Assembly: GCA_964594045.1 (NCBI GenBank)
Contig: CAZQKR010000023.1
Location: forward strand, 1-62,874
DNA from: UBA2365 sp964594045
GTDB lineage: Bacteria > Bacteroidota > Bacteroidia > Chitinophagales > Saprospiraceae
Direction of reading: 5' to 3'
Length of the DNA stretch: 62,874 bases
Of this stretch, positions 53,701 to 62,810 are shown piece by piece; position 1 is the first letter of the stretch; each line of letters starts with the position of its first letter. Position numbers and translations under genes: made by a program. The notes beneath the pieces were generated by a model. It was given only the letters and a program-made list of their open reading frames with translations, was not told the origin of the DNA and made no database searches.

Positions 53701-55313
53701 TCTGGGATCAGTGCGGAAACAAAACATGGCAGGAACACTTATTTACCATTCAGAATTGCGTGGATCCTGTTTCCAATTGTCCGGGTAAAGTAAATGTTAA
53801 TTTGTCTATGGTGGATAATGCTCCTTTTGCATCACTTGATGTATATGCAGAGGAATGCTGCCTCAATTGTTCCACTCATCCATGTGGTTATCAGCTGTTC
53901 TACTCATGGAGCGGTACCAACATGTATGATCATGTTCTGGAATTTGACTGTAGCGATCTGGGACAAAACACTGTACAGAAATGGACTTGGGCATTGTTGC
54001 CTGATGGTACCTTCAGAAAATCCTATTGTACAATGATCGTGGAAGTTCAGGATAACAGTACACCAAAATTGTGCACAGGTCAGATGCCTACCGTAATAGT
54101 ATCCGGTAATGTTGAAGATGAAAGAGGTAGCGCTGTTGAGGGTGTAACTGTTTCATTAGTTGGAAGCGAATTCGCTGATTTACAGACTAATGCATCCGGT
54201 GCATTTGAATTCCCCGAAATGAATGCAGGAGGCAATTATAACCTTATGCCTTATTCTGCAGATGATTACACGAACGGAGTGAGCACAATGGATATGATTC
54301 ATGTACAAAGACACCTGTTGGCAATCAATGCGATCAACAGTCCATATAAGATGATTGCAGCAGACGTGAACCGGGATGGCAAGATCAGCGCAATGGACCT
54401 CCTTGAAACAAGGAACCTGATCCTGGGTGTAAGCAGCGAATTCAAAAACAATACATCCTGGAGATTTATCAACGCAGATTATCAATTCGAGAATGAGGCC
54501 AACCCAATTACCGAGTCTTATCCAGAAAGTGAGTTGATCACAAATATCAGAGAGGATGTTCATGCTAAATTTGTAGCAGTTAAAATAGGTGATCTCACGA
54601 ATGATGCAAGCCTTAACGGACTGCCGGCAGTGGAAACAAGGAATGCATCAAGACTTGCTTTTGAGTTGGAAAATGATGGATTTGTCAAAGATCAGCTGAT
54701 TGAGGTTCCGGTATATGCCAAAGATTTCAATCAAATCAACGGCTTCCAGTATACTTTGAATTACAACGCGGGACAACTTGGGTTTGCTGGTGTTGAATCT
54801 GGAGCACTTGAACTGGGTCAAAATAACTACTTTGCTCACAGTGAAGGTATGGTTACCATGAGCTGGAGCCAGGCACTGCCTGTTGACGTTCAGGAAGGCA
54901 ATGTATTGTTTACCTTGAAATTCACTGGAAAAACAAATGGCGAACTGAATGAAAATATTGCTATAAGTTCAGCTTTCACCAAAGCAGAAGCTTATGGAAA
55001 AGAATTGGAGAAAATGGATGTTCAGATGGTATTCAGAAATGTTGAAACAACTGAGTATGAGCTCTATCAGAATACACCAAACCCATTCAGTGAAAGAACC
55101 GAAATATCTTTCAATATGAAAGAAGCAGGTTATGCAACCATCAATGTGTTTGATGTGACGGGCAAACAGATCAGAACGATTGCTCAGGTATTCGGTAAGG
55201 GTAAAAACACTGTTTCACTTGATCTTAAGGATTCCGGAGTAAACGGAGTACTTTACTATCAACTGACCGCAGATGGATTTACCAGCACAAGAAAGATGAT
55301 CGTTGTAAAATAA
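50769..55313 (+). CDS. Giant T9SS surface protein with dockerin-like and cohesin-like modules (paralogue 1)
   Basis: About 1,514 residues from the ATG at 50769; the frame extends to an ATG at 50724 but the shorter start gives a better signal peptide (TFSLFLFLFTFLFLQNNQGLAQ). The mature part has repeated Cys-rich beta domains with EVVDQTGPEIECP-like joints, as in HYR/Ig-like repeats. Counted from 50724: a carboxypeptidase-regulatory-like domain near 1120 (VSGNVEDERGSAVEGVTVSL), a dockerin-like pair of EF-hand loops at 1182-1234 (DVNRDGKISAMD), a cohesin-like domain near 1312-1440, and a T9SS type A domain from 1442 (YQNTPNPFSERTEISF..). It should be secreted and anchored at the surface. No enzymatic domain is recognised. 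A tandem paralogue follows at 55908. Confidence 0.88.
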   Translation: MKNFFLFKTEGRVVYKTFSLFLFLFTFLFLQNNQGLAQACSLVAQDEVHISVDQNCQAVIDVDHLLNADLTSCPTGNFTIIITKLNGDLVVQGAAPVTLPSGYAGQTLRGRVVDQVSGNQSLPTLMNITDQLKPTLECFEVAVSGTTFALTPANPTYHRMSAQNPPCDGLAPAPTANAVPYNVMEFMVTQNGNYTFDMNPGILFPVGGYFVALYRDEFDPTHTNTPNPCDNFMRFEYGANPAAFTVSLTVNTRYFLVTSSSFNGQYGQYSYTYTAPQNGRIEARNPDCEYEVYCYDQIEEKVILRAFDNCNSNSTITKVSETTTQNTCNLDWDVNIFRNIDRIYRATDASGNQSALLPVEITVLRLTNEDFYTNIRFPEDRTVLNGNAISCDEDYETTLNGCCEPSPCPVPEFAGVPYFVKDGDTTDLYPFPDMLCNLSATYIDVPVNTPKPNCNYKCVRIWTVTEWSCSSPERFRGPYIQTIEVVDQTGPEIECPDNVLLTTNTSGVFHNTTNGTVNCGSSFRLPVPAAEDNCQTNMTWNANIYNDNDIAIQFLANINWKNAPSVILPLGINTIEYIITDDCGNSTTCSFTVTVEDNTAPVAICQQFTVVAITWGGSANLPATAVNSGSYDDCQFDRVEIKRRERTLDKFAPFVTYTCEDIGREWWVIMRAFDKAGNHSDCEVKVEVQDWIGPTLTVPGPMTVACDFFYDKSDLATYFGSATADDNCFVTLIEKPAVYDINECGTGTLTRTFRATDNGGRFVEKSQTITFERTSYFGYRNGMTTPTGYGDIDWPENNMNIVGCIDPYNFPSNSPLHPEQSGYPQLIEGACDLVGFTYSDEVFIANADDLDTEGACFKVIRTWTIKDWCHRINGTFATWQFDQVLVVNNHVPPTFNRILPDTTVCTYDINCNNGYIKLNLTSTDECTTAENMKWQYKIDRDNDNALGVYDIVSPVYNGNQLEVAGNYPIGTHKILWIIWDQCGNKTWQEHLFTIQNCVDPVSNCPGKVNVNLSMVDNAPFASLDVYAEECCLNCSTHPCGYQLFYSWSGTNMYDHVLEFDCSDLGQNTVQKWTWALLPDGTFRKSYCTMIVEVQDNSTPKLCTGQMPTVIVSGNVEDERGSAVEGVTVSLVGSEFADLQTNASGAFEFPEMNAGGNYNLMPYSADDYTNGVSTMDMIHVQRHLLAINAINSPYKMIAADVNRDGKISAMDLLETRNLILGVSSEFKNNTSWRFINADYQFENEANPITESYPESELITNIREDVHAKFVAVKIGDLTNDASLNGLPAVETRNASRLAFELENDGFVKDQLIEVPVYAKDFNQINGFQYTLNYNAGQLGFAGVESGALELGQNNYFAHSEGMVTMSWSQALPVDVQEGNVLFTLKFTGKTNGELNENIAISSAFTKAEAYGKELEKMDVQMVFRNVETTEYELYQNTPNPFSERTEISFNMKEAGYATINVFDVTGKQIRTIAQVFGKGKNTVSLDLKDSGVNGVLYYQLTADGFTSTRKMIVVK

Positions 55314-55331
55314 TTCGTAAAGAATAATCAT

Positions 55332-55372
55332 CACAGCCTCTTCAGGATCAATGCCTGAAGAGGCTTTTTTAT
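55332..55372 (+). terminator. Rho-independent terminator after the first giant gene
   Basis: Arms AGCCTCTTCAGG and CCTGAAGAGGCT, perfect over 12 bp, followed by a long T-run. It isolates the two giant genes. Confidence 0.9.
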
Positions 55373-55537
55373 TTTTTTTTTTGCCAACTTATTATAAATT
55401 TATTTGTATTATAAATATTTGATTTATAATTAATAACAAATTACAATATATCTATAAATAAAAAATACCATTTATGTGAATCATTGATGTTTGAAATATC
55501 GGTATATATTTGTGGTGTATTAGAAATAATTCTAATA

Positions 55538-55545
55538 TATTTTTG
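55538..55545 (+). promoter_or_regulatory. -7 box candidates for the second giant gene
   Basis: TATTTTTG matches TAnnTTTG exactly, followed by C; a second exact match, TATATTTG, lies at 55505-55512. Which one is used cannot be told. Confidence 0.45.
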
Positions 55546-55907
55546 CTTGAAATCATATATAATATATATTACGAGCAAAAGACATTTAAAATAAGAAAAC
55601 CCAATCTGAGACTGCTTTGTCCAAAGCAGCTAAATAGCAACTATTATCTGTTTTCAGGATTTTTTTGTCAGGGTATTAACACCTGAACGAAGTGCTGAAG
55701 TTCTGTGGTCAAAACATGATGTTCAATTAAGTATGTTTTTGGGATCATCCCGGAACATGTAATTGAAATGAGATTATATAAAATTTATTGTTAATATTTA
55801 AAAATTTGATTAATAAGAAATAGAAACAATTTGAAGGGAATTTGAAACACATAACTACTGTGTTTTCTGCCCAAAACAGTATTTAATAACTAAAACTTAG
55901 TTTCAAA

Positions 55908-58900
55908 ATGAAGAAAACGAATTTTACAAATCCCGGGTGGATTAAAGGCAGGCTATTTGCCCTGATCTTTCTGGCCACCTCATTTTTCAGTGCAGGCGAC
56001 ATGGCAGCCCAATGTGTCATTGCCATCAACGACTCCATCACCATCTCCCTGAATGGAGACTGCCAGACGGTAGTACATCCTGACATGGTGCTGGAATACC
56101 CGCAGAATCCCGGTTGTTTTCCCTGGAATTATGTCGTAACCGTTTTTAACCTGGATGGAACACCTGTTACTCCGGGACCAGTGAATAACATCATTACCAG
56201 GAATGAAGTGGGTAAAACTGTTGTGGTTTATGTAATGGAAATGGCTTCCGGCAACATGTCCGCCGGTTGTAAAGTAAAGGTTGTGGATAAACTCCCGCCA
56301 ACTCTGGAATGCTATGAACCTTTAGAAACGAACATTCTGGAATCTCTGGATGCAACTGATCCGACGTACTTCAGGTCTTTCATGAACCCTGATGGTAGTT
56401 GTGCCGGCATTGCCCCGGGTTTATTTAATCCTGTATATCACAATGAATTTCAATTTGTTGTTACTAAAACAGGGAATTATACTTTTACACTGAATCCAGG
56501 TGCTACTGTTCCGGCTAACGGATACTATATGGCATTATATCACAGTTACAGACCGTTGATTGATCCATGTAATAATTTAGTAGAGCTTGCAGCATCAGCA
56601 GCCAATCCTAACCTTCAGGTGACCATGACCGTCCACCTGACAAAAGGTGAAAAATACTTCCTGGTTACCTCAACCAGGTATTTTGGTCAGACAGGGACCT
56701 ATACTTATACCTATGGTACTCCAGCAGGTGGAGCGATTTTGCAAAGAAATTATGAATGCGAATATGATCTGTACTGTTTTGAAAGTATCGATCAGAATGT
56801 TTTTGTGATCCCGATAGATAACTGCGATTTGAATGCCACTGCTCAACTGGTGAATGAAACCATGGTTCAGAATCCATGCAACAATCCCAACTGGGATCCG
56901 GAAACAGTCAAAACGATCACCAGAATTTATTCTGGAAAAGATGTTTCCAATAACCCAGCTGAGCTTTTGCAGGTAAAGATCGACCTGCTCAGACTGTCAG
57001 ATGAGGATTGGGCAAATAATATTTTCTTCCCATCCAACAGATTGTATGCAGATGGAACGCATGTAAGATGTGATGACGAATATGAAACTACCGAAGATTG
57101 CTGTTGCCAGGATACTAAATGTCCTCATCCTTCATTCACAGGCGTACCGTACTTTCAGAAAGGAGACCTGAGCATTGACCTGTATCCTGTGGATCTGATG
57201 TGCAACATGACAGCAACGTATATCGATATTCCTTTAAATACACCCAATCCGGGCTGTTACTACAAATGCCTGAGGGTCTGGACAGTTACAGAATGGTCGT
57301 GTCAGCAAAGATGGGTCTGGCCTCCGTATATTCAGACGATCGAAGTGGTTGATGACACTGCTCCGACCATTACTTCCTGTCCTGTTGATGCAACTGTAAC
57401 TACAAATACTTATGGACATTTCGATAACACGAGTTTTGGAACGGTCAACTGTGCAGCTAATTTCAAACTGCCCAAAGCATCAGCTGTTGACAAATGCCAG
57501 GCAATTGTGACCTGGAATGTACAGATTTACAATGATATGGATATTCCGATCCAATACCTCGAGAATGTATCCATGACCAATACGCCTGCTGTTCAACTTC
57601 CTTTGGGAAAGAACAAGATCAATTATATCGCCGTGGATGCCTGCGGAAATGAGAACGATGACTGCATATTTTATGTGACAGTTAAAGATTTGACGCCACC
57701 GGTTGCAGTTTGTCAGCAATACACTACAGTGAGCCTGACGTATGATGCTTTCAACAATGAGGGTTATGCTAAAGTATACGCAGCTTCCTTTGACAGCGGA
57801 AGTTATGACGACTGTAAACTTGACCGCATTGAAGTCAAAAGAATGGACAATGGAGTACCATGTGACAGATTGGAGACAGATAGTGTTTTCAGAGACCATG
57901 TAGTATTCTGCTGTGCAGATGTGGGTAGAACAGTCCGGATCCAATTGAGGGCTTATGATATATCAGGAAACTGGAATGAATGTATGGTGAACGCGGAAGT
58001 TCAGAATAAATTCCCTCCATTCATCGAATGTCCTCAAAGTTTGGTGGTAGAGTGTGATCATCCGTATAATAAAAACGACTTAAGTAAAGCATTTGGCAAA
58101 GCTAAGGCATGGAATAATTGCGGACCGCTGGAGTTGGATTCAACCATCACTTTTAATTTGAATCAGTGCAGTGTGGGCACCATTGAGAGAGTTTTCAGTG
58201 TGAAAGGATATCCCCAGGCGTATTGCAAGCAAACGATCACTTTCAGAAACTCCAATCCTTTCTGGATTGACAGGGAAAATCCGAACAGTACAAAAGACGA
58301 TGTGGATTGGCCTGCTCATTATACAGCTCAAGGTTGTCTGAACCCAGATGCTTTGACTCCTGATGTGACAGGATGGCCCATTCTGCATGAAGGACCATGC
58401 GATCTGGTTGCAGCTACTTACCATGATGAAGTGTTTATTTTCAATGCAGATAATCCCCAATCCAACGAGGCATGCTTCAAGATCATCAGAAGATGGACTG
58501 TAATCGACTGGTGCCAGGAAGAGTATGATTACCCCGGATTGTTTAAAAAATGGCACTATGACCAGGTGATCATGGTGAAGGATAAAGTTGGTCCGACAAT
58601 TACCAGTGATTGCACAGATAAATCAACCTGCACCTATGATGGGCTGTGTCAGGATGGTTATATTGAACTGCTGATGTCAGCCACTGATCCTTGTACAGAG
58701 GATGATGATTTGAGATGGACTTATAAAATTGACCTGTATAAAGATAACGCTCCGGGCTCTTTCGACTATATTTCTCCCGTGATCAATGGAGCAAATGTAC
58801 AGGCATTCGGAAAACATGATGGTAAATTCCCGATCGGAACGCACCGCATTTACTGGACTGTATGGGATCAGTGTGGAAATAAGACACACTGCACCTATGA

Positions 58901-60494
58901 CTTTACGATCATGAATTGTAAGGCACCAACACCGATCTGTATTGACCATATTTCAACCACGCTGATGCCTGTTGATACCAATCATGACGGTAAGGCTGAC
59001 TGGGGCATGATCGAGGTGCCTGTCTGGGATTGCATTCCATGCTGTATTCCTCCGACACATCCATGCGGATATAGAGTGGTAACTTCTTTTGCAAAAGATA
59101 CAACTGTCAAAAAACTGACTTTTGATTGCGATGATCTTGGAGACAATGCTATTGAAATATGGGTTTCTGCTGTTTTACCTGACGGTACACTATTGCAGGA
59201 TTTCTGCAAAACAACCATCAACATTCAGGATAATGCTAATTCTTGCCCGAATCAGGGTGATTTACCACTGGCGTCAGTTGGCGGAGTAATTAAAAATAGA
59301 GAAGGTGGACCACTTTCAGGTGTAATGGTCAAGTTGGATGGAAGTGAACTCCAACCTATTGTTACTCAGTCTAATGGTGCATTCAGATTTGAAATGCCTC
59401 AAGGCGGCGATTACAATCTGATTCCGTTGAAGGATGGAAATGATGCTGAAGGTGTCAGCACACTGGATCTGATCCTTATTCAACAGCACCTTTTGAATCT
59501 TAAAGCATTCAATGATCCATATCAGATGATCGTTTCAGATGTCAATAAGAATGGCAACATTACTGCATCTGATATTCATATTCTGCGCCAGTTGATCATT
59601 GGTTCAACCAATGAACTGGTGAAAACCGATTCCTGGAATTTTGTAGAAGAAGGTTTCCAATTCAATAATCCGATGAATGCCTTGAATGAATCCTTCCCTT
59701 CAAATGTCAGGATCACAGATGCTCAGGGTGATATGACTGCCAATTTTGTTGCGCTGAAAATGGGAGACGTCAATTTCTCAAGCAATGTATATGGCGATCA
59801 GGTGCTTGTCAACAGGTCTCTGAATGCTTTGGAACTGGCAATGGATGAAAAAGACTTCGAAAAAGGTGAGTTGGTTGCTGTGCCGGTTTATGGTAAAAAC
59901 TTTGCAGGTATCAATGGTTTCCAGATGACATTCAATTTTGACGAGGAGATCATGACATTTGAAAGATTGGTTGAAGGATCATTGGCTATAGGAAACGATC
60001 ACATCGGACTGAACAGATTGGAAAATGGCCAGATTGCGATCAGCTGGAATGGCACTAAACCGTTGGAATTCAGCCCGGACGATGTATTGTTCACACTGTA
60101 TTTCAATGCTGAAAAGGCAGGTTCTGTGGGCCAGGCAACAGCATTGACCAGCGAAATTACCACTGCAGAAGCATATAATGCAGAATTGGAGATCATTGGA
60201 CTGAACTGGACCATCAGAGGTGTGGAAGATCATCAGTTTGAGTTGTTCCAGAACAATCCAAACCCATTCTCCAATGTGACTGAAATAAAATTCAGTCTGC
60301 CAAAAGCTGGCTTTGCAAGCCTGAAGATCCAGGATGCCACCGGCAGGTTGATCAAGTTGGTCAATGGTGAATTCAATAAAGGCATCAACACTGTTCAGCT
60401 GAAGAAGTCAGACCTGAATGCTTCCGGAGTTCTTTATTACCAATTGGAAGCAGATGGATTTACGGCAACTAAGAAAATGGTTGTTATCAATTAG
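55908..60494 (+). CDS. Giant T9SS surface protein with dockerin-like and cohesin-like modules (paralogue 2)
   Basis: 1,528 residues, nearly the same length as its upstream paralogue, with the same order of parts and many shared motifs (GVPYF, CVR/CLRVWTVTEWSC, DNTAPVAICQQ / DLTPPVAVCQQ, WDQCGNKT). It has a signal peptide (LFALIFLATSFFSAGDMAAQ) and Cys-rich beta repeats. A regulatory-like domain lies near 1123 (VGGVIKNREGGPLSGVMVKL), dockerin-like loops at 1181-1233 (DVNKNGNITASD), a cohesin-like domain near 1311-1437, and T9SS type A from 1444 (QNNPNPFSNVTEIKFSL). This is a tandem duplication that has since diverged. Its role may be surface matrix or adhesion. The two proteins might bind each other through dockerin-cohesin contacts (inference). 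Confidence 0.88.
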   Translation: MKKTNFTNPGWIKGRLFALIFLATSFFSAGDMAAQCVIAINDSITISLNGDCQTVVHPDMVLEYPQNPGCFPWNYVVTVFNLDGTPVTPGPVNNIITRNEVGKTVVVYVMEMASGNMSAGCKVKVVDKLPPTLECYEPLETNILESLDATDPTYFRSFMNPDGSCAGIAPGLFNPVYHNEFQFVVTKTGNYTFTLNPGATVPANGYYMALYHSYRPLIDPCNNLVELAASAANPNLQVTMTVHLTKGEKYFLVTSTRYFGQTGTYTYTYGTPAGGAILQRNYECEYDLYCFESIDQNVFVIPIDNCDLNATAQLVNETMVQNPCNNPNWDPETVKTITRIYSGKDVSNNPAELLQVKIDLLRLSDEDWANNIFFPSNRLYADGTHVRCDDEYETTEDCCCQDTKCPHPSFTGVPYFQKGDLSIDLYPVDLMCNMTATYIDIPLNTPNPGCYYKCLRVWTVTEWSCQQRWVWPPYIQTIEVVDDTAPTITSCPVDATVTTNTYGHFDNTSFGTVNCAANFKLPKASAVDKCQAIVTWNVQIYNDMDIPIQYLENVSMTNTPAVQLPLGKNKINYIAVDACGNENDDCIFYVTVKDLTPPVAVCQQYTTVSLTYDAFNNEGYAKVYAASFDSGSYDDCKLDRIEVKRMDNGVPCDRLETDSVFRDHVVFCCADVGRTVRIQLRAYDISGNWNECMVNAEVQNKFPPFIECPQSLVVECDHPYNKNDLSKAFGKAKAWNNCGPLELDSTITFNLNQCSVGTIERVFSVKGYPQAYCKQTITFRNSNPFWIDRENPNSTKDDVDWPAHYTAQGCLNPDALTPDVTGWPILHEGPCDLVAATYHDEVFIFNADNPQSNEACFKIIRRWTVIDWCQEEYDYPGLFKKWHYDQVIMVKDKVGPTITSDCTDKSTCTYDGLCQDGYIELLMSATDPCTEDDDLRWTYKIDLYKDNAPGSFDYISPVINGANVQAFGKHDGKFPIGTHRIYWTVWDQCGNKTHCTYDFTIMNCKAPTPICIDHISTTLMPVDTNHDGKADWGMIEVPVWDCIPCCIPPTHPCGYRVVTSFAKDTTVKKLTFDCDDLGDNAIEIWVSAVLPDGTLLQDFCKTTINIQDNANSCPNQGDLPLASVGGVIKNREGGPLSGVMVKLDGSELQPIVTQSNGAFRFEMPQGGDYNLIPLKDGNDAEGVSTLDLILIQQHLLNLKAFNDPYQMIVSDVNKNGNITASDIHILRQLIIGSTNELVKTDSWNFVEEGFQFNNPMNALNESFPSNVRITDAQGDMTANFVALKMGDVNFSSNVYGDQVLVNRSLNALELAMDEKDFEKGELVAVPVYGKNFAGINGFQMTFNFDEEIMTFERLVEGSLAIGNDHIGLNRLENGQIAISWNGTKPLEFSPDDVLFTLYFNAEKAGSVGQATALTSEITTAEAYNAELEIIGLNWTIRGVEDHQFELFQNNPNPFSNVTEIKFSLPKAGFASLKIQDATGRLIKLVNGEFNKGINTVQLKKSDLNASGVLYYQLEADGFTATKKMVVIN

Positions 60495-60512
60495 TGAGAT
60501 TAAAGTGACCTG

Positions 60513-60609
60513 GTATTCCGGCTGAAAAGCCGGAATACTCAAAAGAATAAGTTTACTGTTTTTGGGATGGACCCCTCTTCAAAATGTTGGAGAGGGTCTT
60601 TTCTTTTTA
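60513..60609 (+). terminator. Two hairpins ending the second giant gene
   Basis: A perfect TATTCCGGCT-GAAA-AGCCGGAATA hairpin (60513-60536) without a T-run is followed by a second one with arms GGACCCCTCT and AGAGGGTC (60569-60598) and a T-rich tail. The second is the better terminator. Confidence 0.75.
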
Positions 60610-60701
60610 CTTGAATGAGTTTTCTGAAAAAAACTGATTTGAATTTCAATGTTTGAACTTTTTTGAATCTCGAAGGTTTACAAATAAGTATCTTTACCTA
60701 T

Positions 60702-61112
60702 ATGGGAAGAATATTGGGCATAGATTTTGGGATCAAAAGAACCGGGATTGCGGTTACCGATCCTTTACAGTTGATCGTCAATGGTTTGATCACAGTTGAA
60801 ACTGTTCAGCTTCAGGCGTTTATAAAGGATTATTGTAATAAGGAAACCGTGGATAAAATAGTCATCGGGCAATCTTTTCATGCTGACGGAAAGCTGACTG
60901 ATCATGAATCGGGAGTTCTTGAATTGGTAAAATTTCTGAATAAGGAATTTCCTGATCTTGTCATTGACAGGCAGGATGAGGCATTTACATCTGAAATGGC
61001 AAAAAAAATTTTATACCAAAGCGGTATGCCCAGGATGAAAAGAAGGGATAAAAGTCATGTTGACAAAATTAGTGCAGTATTGATATTGCAACAGTATTTA
61101 GGTCATATTTAG
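60702..61112 (+). CDS. ruvX: RuvX/YqgF Holliday junction resolvase-like nuclease
   Basis: A 136-residue RNase H-fold protein. ILGIDFGIKRTGIAVTD at the N-terminus carries the first catalytic Asp, IVIGQSFHADGKLTD the second motif, and DRQDEAFTSEMA with DKISAVLILQQYL the C-terminal acidic residues. I start at the ATG at 60702 (MGRILGIDFG); the frame extends to 60663. In other bacteria the family acts in pre-16S rRNA maturation or recombination. The def gene follows 26 bases later on the same strand. Confidence 0.93.
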   Translation: MGRILGIDFGIKRTGIAVTDPLQLIVNGLITVETVQLQAFIKDYCNKETVDKIVIGQSFHADGKLTDHESGVLELVKFLNKEFPDLVIDRQDEAFTSEMAKKILYQSGMPRMKRRDKSHVDKISAVLILQQYLGHI

Positions 61113-61138
61113 TATTGAGGAAAAACTGATCAAAGAAA

Positions 61139-61699
61139 ATGATTTTACCTGTTTATGTATACGGGCAATCCGTATTGAAACAAAAGGGACGCGATATTCT
61201 TCCTGAGGAAATGGAGGAGATCAAAACATTGGTTGAACAAATGTGGGAAACGATGTACAAGAGTCACGGAGTGGGTCTTGCAGCACATCAGATCGGGCAG
61301 GCTATCCGGTTATTCATTGTCGATACAATACAACTCAATGATCATGAGGATGAAAAGAAGGGTATCAGGAAAGTTTTCATCAATGGGGAAATCCTCAAAG
61401 AGGAGGGAGAAATAGTGAGTATCGAAGAGGGATGCCTCAGTTTTCCTGACCTCAGAGGAAAAATTGAAAGACCTTCAATTGTGACGATCAGGTACAGGGA
61501 CCTTGATTTTACAGAACATGTGGAGACTTTTGAAGGCTTTGATGCCAGAGTCATTCAGCATGAATATGATCATACATTGGGAACACTTTTTATAGAGAAG
61601 TTCAACCCTTTGAAAAAGCGCCTGGTGCAGGGAAAACTGGATAAGATCAAATCCGGAATGGTGCAGGCCGATTACCCTGTCAGGGTGAGCAGAAGATAA
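61139..61699 (+). CDS. def: Peptide deformylase
   Basis: A 186-residue iron/zinc hydrolase that removes the formyl group from nascent N-formyl-Met. The three family motifs are intact: GVGLAAHQIG (motif 1), EEGCLSFPD with the Cys ligand (motif 2), and QHEYDHTLGTLF with the HExxH-type ligands (motif 3; here HEYDH). The length is normal. It follows ruvX closely and is probably co-transcribed with it. Confidence 0.97.
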   Translation: MILPVYVYGQSVLKQKGRDILPEEMEEIKTLVEQMWETMYKSHGVGLAAHQIGQAIRLFIVDTIQLNDHEDEKKGIRKVFINGEILKEEGEIVSIEEGCLSFPDLRGKIERPSIVTIRYRDLDFTEHVETFEGFDARVIQHEYDHTLGTLFIEKFNPLKKRLVQGKLDKIKSGMVQADYPVRVSRR

Positions 61700-61738
61700 G
61701 TTCAGATTTTTTACATCCAATCCGCCACTTTCCGGCGG

Positions 61739-62296
61739 TCAGGAATTGAACTGGTTCATCGTTGTTTGCAAACCGTGAAATGTAAAGGAAAGTATTGCCT
61801 TGGATGCTTTGTCCAGGATTTCAGGCAATCCTTTTCGTTCATCCTTATCCCATTTGCCTAAAACAAAATCCACCTGCTGTCCTTTGTGGAAACTGTCTCC
61901 AATGCCTATGCGTATCCTCGCATAGTCTGTTCCGATTTGTTGCTGTATATCCTTTAGTCCGTTGTGACCGCCGTCGCTTCCCTTTGCCCTGATCCTGATC
62001 TTGCCAAAATCAAGGTTCAGGTCATCGACCACTACGAGTAAATTCTCCTTTTCAATGTTTAATTTTTCCATCCAGTATCGCACAGCCTTGCCACTTCTGT
62101 TCATATAGGTGGAAGGTTTGAGCATATAGACCATACGGCCCCGGTATTTGAAACTGGCCATTTCGCCGAGTTTTTCATGTTTAACAGGCAATTCATTTTT
62201 GCTGATCAATGCATCTATCACTTCGAACCCGACGTTATGTCTTGTTCCTTCATAATCGATATCCATATTACCCAGGCCAACGACCAGATATTTCAT
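61739..62296 (-). CDS. pth: Peptidyl-tRNA hydrolase
   Basis: A 185-residue enzyme that frees tRNA from drop-off peptidyl-tRNA. Start MKYLVVGLGN at the ATG at 62296; the open frame extends to 62374 with no family similarity. Signatures: the GN motif, YEGTRHNVGFEVID with the catalytic His, KPSTYMNRSGKAV, VVVDDLNLDFGKIRIRAKGSDGGHNGLKDI and RIRIGIG (residues 1-115 in order). It is convergent with def; a short CCGCC..GGCGG hairpin lies between them. The promoter candidate is at 62413-62420. Confidence 0.96.
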   Translation of the reverse strand: MKYLVVGLGNMDIDYEGTRHNVGFEVIDALISKNELPVKHEKLGEMASFKYRGRMVYMLKPSTYMNRSGKAVRYWMEKLNIEKENLLVVVDDLNLDFGKIRIRAKGSDGGHNGLKDIQQQIGTDYARIRIGIGDSFHKGQQVDFVLGKWDKDERKGLPEILDKASKAILSFTFHGLQTTMNQFNS

Positions 62297-62412
62297 GAGT
62301 TCTTTTTCTTTTATTTGTAAAGGACGTTTTAAATGGTGAACAATTTGGAAGAGTTTTTTAAAATTGAAATGCATTTTTAATCAAATCATATGATCACAGT
62401 CTATAACCGGCA

Positions 62413-62420
62413 CAAATTTA
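62413..62420 (-). promoter_or_regulatory. -7 box candidate of pth
   Basis: On the minus strand TAAATTTG matches TAnnTTTG exactly, 117 bases before the chosen ATG. The -33 box is unclear. Confidence 0.4.
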
Positions 62421-62508
62421 TCCAATAATTTTTCAAAAGTACAACTAAGATTTGGTTATAGTTAATGAAGTTGTTTTAAACTGTATCTTAACGCTTGCAA
62501 ACAAATTA

Positions 62509-62770
62509 CTGACGAAGCAAAGCTTATCAGCACTAAAAAGCATTGAAAGTACTGACGAATACTGACGAATACTGACGAAACTTTGTATGTCAGCACTTAG
62601 CAGGCAAGCTTGTCAGCATCTTTGATACTGACGATGCTTTGCATTTCAGCACTTATCAGCCAAGCTTATCAGTATCTTTGATACTGACGATGCTTTGCAT
62701 GTCAGCATTTTTGTTACTGACGAAGCAAGCTTGTCAGTATCTTCGATACTGACGATGCTTTGCATGTCAG
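62509..62770. repeat. Hairpin array of element C
   Basis: Units with inner arms ATGC/GCAT (several), AAGC-AA-GCTT and a decayed ACTTTGT form. The linking palindromes here are perfect: GTATC-TTT-GATAC inside CAG/CTG, and GTCAGTATC-TTC-GATACTGAC. Three adjacent CTGACGAATA half-units occur near 62550-62580. Confidence 0.85.
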
Positions 62771-62780
62771 CATTTTTAAT

Positions 62781-62810
62781 CCAAAAAAGAGCTTCGCCTT
62801 GACTTTTTGG
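62781..62810. repeat. Closing hairpin of element C
   Basis: Arms CCAAAAA and TTTTTGG around a loop with GAGCTTCGCCTTGAC. It corresponds to the closing hairpins in A and B. Confidence 0.65.

Larger units (their letters stand above)
55314..55907. other. Intergenic region between the giant genes
   Basis: After the terminator the sequence is very AT-rich and carries two exact TAnnTTTG boxes (55505-55512 and 55538-55545) plus a perfect CTGCTTT/AAAGCAG hairpin at 55612-55629. The leader to the second giant gene would be about 355 bases. No gene is seen. Confidence 0.55.
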
